Assembly: GCF_028009165.1 (NCBI RefSeq) | Contig: NW_026611618.1 | Location: 1,240,001-1,304,000 of the forward strand | DNA length: 64,000 bases | Source: Akanthomyces muscarius | Taxonomy: Eukaryota > Ascomycota > Sordariomycetes > Hypocreales > Cordycipitaceae | Direction of reading: 5' to 3' | In this document: positions 57,256 to 64,000 of the stretch, in pieces | Layout of the letters: every line of letters starts with the position of its first letter | How positions within the stretch are numbered: position 1 is the first letter of the stretch | Made by a program: the position numbers and the translations under genes | Notes under the pieces: model-generated | What the model saw: the letters and a program-made list of their open reading frames with translations, nothing else | Database searches by the model: none | Told to the model about the DNA's origin: nothing

Positions 57256-59027
57256 ATGCGAGTCTCGAAAGCCATCATCATCATCATCATCTCTTCAGCG
57301 GCAGCTGCGGCCAAAAGTGCCGAGACTGTAGCTCCATGTGTTAGTGGTGGTCTACCTCTTTGATCCGCGGACAGATTCACCTCTCCGTGCGACTGTCTCG
57401 GGCAAACTTACCAGTGAAACTAACAGGTTGCTTAGTGTGCATCGCTTCAAAATGCCCCAAACTTGGATGGAAAGATATACTTGCCAAATTCGGCATCCTA
57501 CAGGGCGCGCCTCGACTCGTACTGGTCGATCAACGCCGCACTGCCACCATGGTGCATGGTTCTACCAAGCTCATCAGAGGACGTCTCTGTCGTTATTAAG
57601 ACCTTGGCTAAGCACCAATGCCATTTTGGAATCAGAGGAGGAGGGCATGGCCAGTTTCCACTGGCAAGTAGTGTCGAGTCTGGCGTTACGATCGATTTTG
57701 GTTAGTCGCCTTTCTTCCTGCTCTACCTAGCAGAGAATACTAATCACTGCCTGCACAGGCAACATGAACTCTACCACATGGAACCCCGAAACGAAGCTTG
57801 CATCGGTCGAGCCTGGTAGTCACTGGCAGGCTGTGTATGAGACTCTTGCCCCTTTCGGAATCGTGGTAGCGGGAGCCCGCGTTGCCGAAGTTGGGGTCGG
57901 CGGCTACCTCACCGGAGGAGGTCTCTCATTCCATCAATCATCTCATGGGATGGGTTGTGACAATGTCACCAACTTTGAGGTTGTCTTGGCCAGTGGAGAA
58001 ATCGTCAATGCCAACGCAAGTTCGAACCCAGATCTCTGGAAGGCTCTCAAGGGTAGCAGCGGCAATCTCGGCCTCGTCACCCGTTTTGACATGTATAGTA
58101 TCGAGTATGCTGATCAGACAAAGCCCGTAGTTTGGGGAGGAACTGTTCGTTTTCCGGAGTCATCCGGGCATGAGATCGCCGACGCCATGATCGACTTCAC
58201 AGATAACATACACAAGGACGAGAACAGCTCCACCATTCTGGCCTGGGCGTACGACCCTGAGAGGTCGACTGGCCCCGTCATCTCCGCCGCCATCTTCAAT
58301 GCAGAGGCAAGAGTAAAGCCAGCTGCATTCGACGGCTTTTACTCTGTAGATGGCATGTCAAGCGACAACACTCGAGTGGCTACTTTGACGGAGCACACGG
58401 CAGACCTGGGGTTCGGACTCGACGCCGGCTATCAGTACGTCAATTTTGTTCCCCCTCTTTTTGTGCTTTGCATCACTTTGCTAATAATCTAATCGTATCA
58501 GCGATGTCTGGTATACAGGTGCCTTCCAAAGCGACGCCCGACCCGTGAAGTTTGCCGCGGACAGATTTGCCAAGCTGATCCAAGAACTCGAACAAGTAGC
58601 CCCATCGCCGGTATCTGGACTAACGACAAGTTTGTTGTTTCAGCCTCTATCAAAGTCAATGACTGACAAGGGCATTCGAAATGGTGGCAATGTGGTCGGA
58701 CTGGATCGCTTCACTGCTAAGGCCAACGGTGTTCTGGTGCTTCTCATAGCAGCTGTCAAGGATGCCGAGTCAGAGAAGCTGATCGAACCCAAACTGGCGA
58801 AATTCATGGATGATGTGGACGCCTACTCCGCCGCGCTCAGGCTGAAATGGGAGTGGAGATATCTCAATTACGCTTCTGGAATGCAGGACGCCGTGGCCAG
58901 CTACGGGACAAAGGTGATCTCCAAAATTCGAGCTGTGGCAAACAAATACGATCCTCAGGGCGTTTTCCAGAACCTACGAGCGTCGGGATTTAAAATTCCC
59001 ATGGATATCACCAAAGATGAGCTCTAG
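57256..59027 (+). CDS. Secreted BBE-type FAD-linked oxidoreductase with bicovalent flavin motifs
   Basis: Join(57256..57339, 57436..57700, 57759..58434, 58502..59027) gives 516 residues. A signal peptide (MRVSKAIIIIIISSAAAAA) is encoded by a run of six ATC codons. The FAD_binding_4 domain has RGGGHG near 94-99, whose histidine carries 8-alpha flavin. SSHGMGCDNV follows near 177-186, whose cysteine would make the second, 6-S bond, so bicovalent FAD is predicted. GVGGYLTGGG is the typical pyrophosphate loop, and the C-terminal BBE domain shows YLNYASGM and KYDPQGVFQNL. Such oxidases couple alcohol or C-H oxidation, ring closure or desaturation to H2O2 formation, and many tailor fungal metabolites. 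The first acceptor (TTAG|TGTGCATCG) and the third donor (CA|GTACGT) were chosen by phase and conservation. The neighbours are a protease and a tyrosinase. Confidence 0.92.
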
Positions 59028-60024
59028 CAAATCCGCGAGGGAGCCGCGATGATGATTGGAAAATAATTCGGCATCATCGCGTGGGCCCCTTATGCAGGCA
59101 ACTACACGGCATCTACAAAGCGTGCATCTTATGGACATCATAAACATGATCATTTATGCTTCAATGGCGTGACTATTCCTCTGCCGACTCGTGTTTAATT
59201 TCATCTGAACATCGCCCAGGGCTAGCTAGCCTTGTCACGACCCCTGGGCGTTTGGAGCATTACCCGCTCCGTGCGGGCCGTGCCCAATAGTGTCCTACCA
59301 TCCAATCTCCCGAAATGACCACGGAGCTGCCATTGCGGTGACTGGGCATGGGTAGCTAGGCAATACCTGATGCTATATAAAAAAAGTCCGGGCGCAGCAG
59401 TCTCGGTTGTGTCCAAGCGAAGAAATAAACCGGGGACTCTGTACATGAGACGATGTCTTAACTACTATGGAGTTGTAACGAACGACTTTGTTCAAAGAAG
59501 ATTCCATCGCAGGCGATAAGGATAGCAGATCGTGGCTGACGAACCTCTCAGGTCCTATATCTCTAGACTGTATTTTACGCTTTTTAAAGAGCAGCAGTAA
59601 GCTAGCCCTAATACGTTTCTACGACGACCACCTCTGCTTCTATTACCACCATCACGCTCTGTTGCCTGTGCTAGCTCTGCTGGCCATGCCGATTCGATTC
59701 TAATTCATCTCTATTTGGGCCGTATTGACAATGAGTGCTAATGAATCAAGCTGGCGCAGGGCCATTGTTCGCAAAAACGGTGGTAATTTAAGACGCAGGC
59801 TCGTCACCTTCCAGTTTCAGCCACCTCACCCCACTGGGCTGCGGCCAACTCCATCCAGACCGGCGAACCCATCCGAGCTATTTTGGTAGACATGGAGACG
59901 ACCTAGCACCTGCTAGCCGGGTTGCGAGGATGGCTCGAGACTGTATAACTAGACGATCCTCTGCCAGCATGGGAAACCACTGTGTGTCGATCCCCAAGGC
60001 ACGATCTCATAGCCATTTGCCAAC
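59028..60024. promoter_or_regulatory. Promoter region of the tyrosinase gene
   Basis: 1 kb between two co-oriented genes. A TATATAAAA element lies near 59372 and a TATAA at 59944-59948, about 80 bases before the tyrosinase ATG. No gene seen. Confidence 0.4.
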
Positions 60025-62733
60025 ATGCGTCTGCAACTGAGCGCCTTCACCGTCTTTCTGAGCCTGACCTCGGCGGCCTCAGCCTCGTCACTCGGCTCAA
60101 TAACCGAAGGCGTCGCTGGAGCCATCATTGGTACTTTGGGGGCGGCTGATGGAAAGTCTGGCAGTGACAGCCCGGTCCCTCTTCGACGAAGCATTACCGA
60201 GCTTGCTGCTGAAGCAGGTCCCCAATGGTAAGTGCAGCCCAAGTCTAAGAGACGCGATTCCAATTTAACATGATGTCCCAGGGATCTCTACCTTCAGGCT
60301 CTGCGATCCATGTACGACCGCGACTCGAAAGACCCGGAGTCCTTCTTCCAGGTTGCGGGTAAGATGCTAGCGTGTATCTGAAAATAGCTACGTGGATTGA
60401 CTGACACGATCCAGGCATCCATGGCCGACCGTTCATGCAGTATAACAACGCGGGAGCGATGAACACCAACGGTTGGGGTGGCTATAGCACTCATGGAGTA
60501 CGTCTTGCCCACGCAGAACCTCTCCTCTGCCGTGCTAATAAGTGTTAAAGGAGAATTTGTTCATCATTTGGCATCGACCTTTTGTCGCGCTGTTCGAGGT
60601 AAGCATTGTAGCCCTGTCTGCTCATTCCCAAGAAGTCGCACTTACAATGCTTTTTTTTTCCGCAGCAAACACTGGTCAAGGAGGCCAAGAACCTGGCTGC
60701 CAGCTATCCCGACGACCTGCGCTCCATTTACCAAAAGGCTGCCGACGACTTGAGGGCTCCGTACTGGGATTGGGCTCTCGAGCCACGGCTCCCCAGCGTG
60801 GTGCTCCCGGAAACGATCGAGGTCAAGGTGGCTACCAAGACTGGCGTTGTCGCAAAGAGTATCGACAACCCGCTGTACACGTACAGGTTCCCCAAGGAAG
60901 TGATGCAAGGCCAGTACGGGGCGTTTAATACGTACGACCGCATGTACCGATGCCAAAACCCGGAGCAGGCGAACCAAAACCTTTACAGCCGCAACTACAA
61001 GTCTTGGCTGGTGAGTCGCGCCGTGAATCACTTGGAACACACGAGCTGACTTGTTTCTTGCCGTAGTATGATACTTATGCAATGGCGAAATCGTTTTCAG
61101 AATTTGCTACGACTGCGAGCAAGGGTGGCAGCCTGGAAGGTGTCCACAACGCTATCCATTGGGACTCCGGCTGCGGCGGCCAGTTCATGGATTCCCAATT
61201 CTCTGCTTTTGAGCCTCTGTTGTAAGTTGCCTTTGCATGTCGCTTTGTCTCGGCCTCATACTAACATCTTCATTAGCATGCTGCATCACTCCAACGTTGA
61301 CAGGCTTTGGGCGTATTGGCAGGCCATGCACCCTGAGGCGTCCACATTCAACGGCGCTTACCAGGGCCTCTCGCGCTTTAACACTTTCGCCGGAACCATG
61401 ATCGGACTCGACTCCCCACTGCAGCCATTTAGACAGATCAATGGTGACTGGCACACGTCTCGCTCGGTCAACTCCATCACGACGTTTGGGTATTCGTATC
61501 AGGGCCTCGAGTATTGGACAAAGTCGGAAACCGAGCTGCAGCAGAGCGCTATCCAGATGATCAACTCGCTGTATGGCCCAGAGCAGAAACAGAAGCCTAG
61601 CACTTCGTCGGCGCCACCAAAGTCTACGCAGACAAACAAACAGTCCACCAGCACACAGTCGCCTGTGACTAGCAGCAGCAAATCGACGCGGTCGACCAAG
61701 CAGTCAACCAGCACCGTCTCCACCGAGACAAGCAGTGCACAGTCGGCTGAGAGCAATGGCAAGCAGTCGACCAGCACTCAGTCAACTGGGAGCAACAGCG
61801 TCCCATCGGCACAAACAACTGGCAGCCAATCAACGCCGACGAGAAATACCCAATCAGTGTCGACGAACAGCACCCAATCATCGTCGGCGGACATCAATCA
61901 ATCAGCAGAGACTAGCAGCAAACAATCGTCGCAGACCAACAGCACCCAATCTAGCGAGACCGGCAATGTATCGACACAGACTAGCAGCAAGCAGTCGACC
62001 AGCACCCAGCTGACGCAGTCTCCGTCTGAGGGCGCCAGCACCGATATTCCGACGCCTTCGCCGCCTACGGCGTCAACTGGCAATTCGACTTCAAGCTCAC
62101 AGTCAACGGTAGTCGCCAGCAGCCAGTCCAGCATTTCGTCGCCCTCACAAAAAATTGTGAGCTTGATTGCATCCTCTGCCGCCACGGCCGCTGTGCCAAC
62201 GACTACTTCCGGGCTCGACGCACACCCCGACTTCAACACGACCGAGACCGGCGACTACAAGCGCTTCTACGCTGGCATCACCGTCGATGTGTCCTATCTC
62301 CCCGTGCGCCCATGCGCCATTGAAATCTCCATTGACATGTGGCACGCCGGTGGCATGGCCATCATGCAGATGCCAGAAAGGGGCGTCATTTACGACTCCA
62401 TCTCGCTCTCCGACGCCATTGCCTCCGCAAAGTTGGGCAGCGTTCCCAACAATGAGCTGCTGAGCGAAATTACCTCGCGGCTGCATGTGACTCTTCGCAA
62501 GGTGAGAGGGGAACTTTGCCCGCTGTTCTGCAAAGAGAAAGTACTGACAAAGAAACCTCCAGGCTGATGGCTCGAGCATTGACGTGACCCAGATCTCTGG
62601 ACTCAAAGTCGACATCGAGGAAGCCGATGTTGTTGCTCCCACTTCGGAGTTCGAACTGCCTCAGGTGGTCAAATCTAGCACTCACGTAGCGCTCGATAAG
62701 CCGGTTTCGGGCTGCGCCGCCCCTGCACAGTGA
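60025..62733 (+). CDS. Secreted tyrosinase with Ser/Thr/Gln-rich linker and extra C-terminal domain
   Basis: Join(60025..60227, 60282..60358, 60415..60497, 60551..60598, 60666..61010, 61067..61221, 61277..62501, 62563..62733) gives 768 residues. A signal peptide (MRLQLSAFTVFLSLTSAASA) is followed by the type-3 copper core. Site CuA is formed by IHGRPF near 96, THGENLFIIWHRPF near 120 and 129. Site CuB is formed by EGVHNAIHWDSG near 279 and 283 and LHHSNVDRLW near 307. The enzyme should hydroxylate monophenols and/or oxidise catechols to quinones. Residues from about 420 to 600 are a repetitive Ser/Thr/Gln/Asn linker, probably heavily O-glycosylated. A C-terminal domain of about 170 residues (FYAGITVDVSYLPVRPCAIE and following) is not recognised. 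Conventional fungal tyrosinases lack such a linker. All eight exons keep frame. Confidence 0.92.
61620..62140 (+). repeat. Degenerate CAG/ACC-rich repeat coding for the tyrosinase linker
   Basis: Short imperfect units of the type AGCAGCAAGCAGTCGACC recur through about 500 bases, giving KQSTST and TQSS-like peptide repeats. The array is within one exon, so copy number could vary between strains. Confidence 0.75.
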
Positions 62734-62993
62734 GAGCACCCAACCCAGAATTCGGGTTGTCAGTCATCTCGAATATCGATACTCCATCTTTTGGAGACGT
62801 CTGAAGAGAGCCTACCATTTGAGCTTTGTCACGATGTCCGGCAGTGTCTGGCCCAGGGACTTGGACTTTCTCTGCAGGGCGTTTTGATCTACGACAAGTA
62901 AGAGCTTACATAATTTTGTATAATTCCGTTTTTAAATGCATTCGCGCGGCCGAATTTAATATGTTTCGTATATAGCTTTACAATAGTAATAAG

Positions 62994-64000
62994 TCAATTA
63001 TAGGTATCATCTGACCAGAGTCTATAGTCGTGAGGCTCCGCCGGGATCTGGAGCTTCCGAGTACGTTTAATCTCGGATGCGGCCGGCCCTAGATAACGCG
63101 CAGTTTTGAAGCTTGTTGCCCCGTTAGCAAGTCTTTGAGTCGCAATTGGTGGACTATTCTAGAGATACTTACCTCCAGTTTAGGTTGGCTTTCACCACTG
63201 CCTTGATGCCATCGATATACCTTTGCACCTCCGCATCGACTTCAGCGCCCCAGTGCGGGACAATCCCTTCGACTTCTTCCCACCGTCGATAGCAGCTCTC
63301 GAGGAGTTTGCCGACCGTGTCAAACGCCTGCTGCGCGGACAAGCCCCGAAGCTGACAAACTATGACCATGTTATGTGGAACACCTTCCGCCTATCTGGGG
63401 TCAATTTGCGGCTCGGTTGGGGAGGAAAACAGCAGGCAACATTTAACTGACCTGTTCTTTTTGATACGACAAAATGTCATTAGAACTATAATACCAATTG
63501 TCAGAAGGGCGCCAGTGTTGTTGAACGGTAGTAAAACGTACATTGCGACCATGTCTACACCGAGGTCTTCCAACTCCTGAATGCAAGGATCGTCGAAAAC
63601 CTCATCTGGGAGTTGGAGATCATGGGCATATTCTACTAAGGGATAAAGTGGTCTGCACCCAGAGGACTCGTGCCGTAATGCGAGCATTTCCTCTAATGAA
63701 GGCAGTCGGTTTCCCAACCGGTCGTTCACTTGCATCAAAGCACCATGACAATAGCCTTGCATAGCGAAGGCAAATCTTCTTTGAACACCTGGCTTGTGTT
63801 AGTAGATAAAGGGCGGAAAGGGTTTCGGACCGACCGCACCAGCTGTTGTGCTCTAGTGCACCACGTTAGCAGGGGGCGCCTCGATCATATCGCGCAGTCA
63901 TGACGAAGAGGCCTCTTACTGAAAGTACTCTCTCCACAACGCTGTCATGGGCTCTAACAATGTGTAATCGCTTTTCGTCTTGGCTGTTTTGCCCTAGCAG
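62994..64000 (-). CDS. Class I terpene cyclase (sesquiterpene-synthase-like), C-terminal part
   Basis: The partial gene runs off the right edge. Exons are 62994..63111, 63173..63390, 63452..63485, 63542..63788 and 63920..>64000; the small exon(s) between 63789 and 63919 are not settled. The NSE metal-binding triad is plain in ISNDILSYQKEQ, split over two introns, where N, S and E bind Mg2+ with the substrate diphosphate. VQRRFAFAMQGYCHGALMQ and AEGVPHNMVIVCQLRGLS are other conserved helices. The tail (SFKTARYLG, then KLQIP) is longer than usual after the last helix. The aspartate-rich DDxxD-type motif should lie beyond the window. The fold converts a prenyl diphosphate, probably farnesyl, into a cyclic hydrocarbon or alcohol; the product cannot be predicted here. 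Convergent with the tyrosinase, 260 bases between stops. Confidence 0.88.

Noticed and set aside
57273..57291. ATC microsatellite considered as a noncoding repeat
   Set aside because: It is in frame in exon 1 of the BBE oxidase and encodes the hydrophobic core of its signal peptide.
1..64000. CRISPR arrays, rRNA genes, transposons and integrase-type mobile elements
   Set aside because: No direct-repeat/spacer pattern, no conserved rRNA segment and no transposase or reverse-transcriptase-like frame was seen anywhere in the window.

Overview
The window looks like nuclear DNA of a filamentous ascomycete, most likely a sordariomycete of the order Hypocreales. Genes are split by short introns of about 50-190 nt with GT..AG ends and CTAAC/CTGAC branch sites. 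The proteins are fungal types such as a HAL4-type kinase, PNS1 and a fungal terpene cyclase. No tRNA, rRNA, transposon or CRISPR array could be recognised. The genus cannot be fixed from sequence reading alone; the Hypocreales placement is inference.

Left part (1-13.8 kb): compact housekeeping genes. In order they are a DDT/WHIM chromatin protein cut by the left edge (-), ribosomal protein uL2 (+), adenosine kinase (+), an EST1/SMG7-type RNA-decay or telomere protein (-), a ZNF511-like zinc finger protein (+), the splicing factor BUD31 (-), the complex I LYR subunit NDUFA6 (+) and the RNA polymerase I/III subunit RPC19 (-).

Middle part (13.8-47.1 kb): two long gene-poor stretches (13.8-19.1 kb and 23.4-31.0 kb) surround an unrecognised disordered protein (+) and a HAL4/SAT4-type kinase (-). 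Then come a CaMKK-type kinase (-), the TRAPP subunit BET5 (+), a BRCT protein (-), the choline-transporter-like PNS1 (-), Ap4A phosphorylase (+), a secreted PI-PLC-X-like protein (-) and an M3 metallopeptidase (-) with a bZIP-like inverted repeat in its promoter.

Right part (47.5-64 kb): an accessory block with the makeup of a secondary-metabolite cluster. It holds a class A FAD monooxygenase (-) sharing a promoter region with a Dal5-type MFS transporter (+), a beta-lactamase-fold serine hydrolase broken by two nonsense codons (-), an NmrA/isoflavone-reductase-like protein (-), a secreted pepsin-type protease (-), a secreted BBE-type FAD oxidase (+), a secreted tyrosinase with a long Ser/Thr/Gln linker (+), and the C-terminal part of a class I terpene cyclase (-) running off the right edge. 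The inferred theme is a terpene scaffold made by the cyclase, oxidised by the flavin and copper enzymes and exported by the MFS pump; the block probably continues beyond the window.

Exon boundaries were deduced by hand from frame, splice signals and family similarity, so individual splice sites may be off by a few bases.
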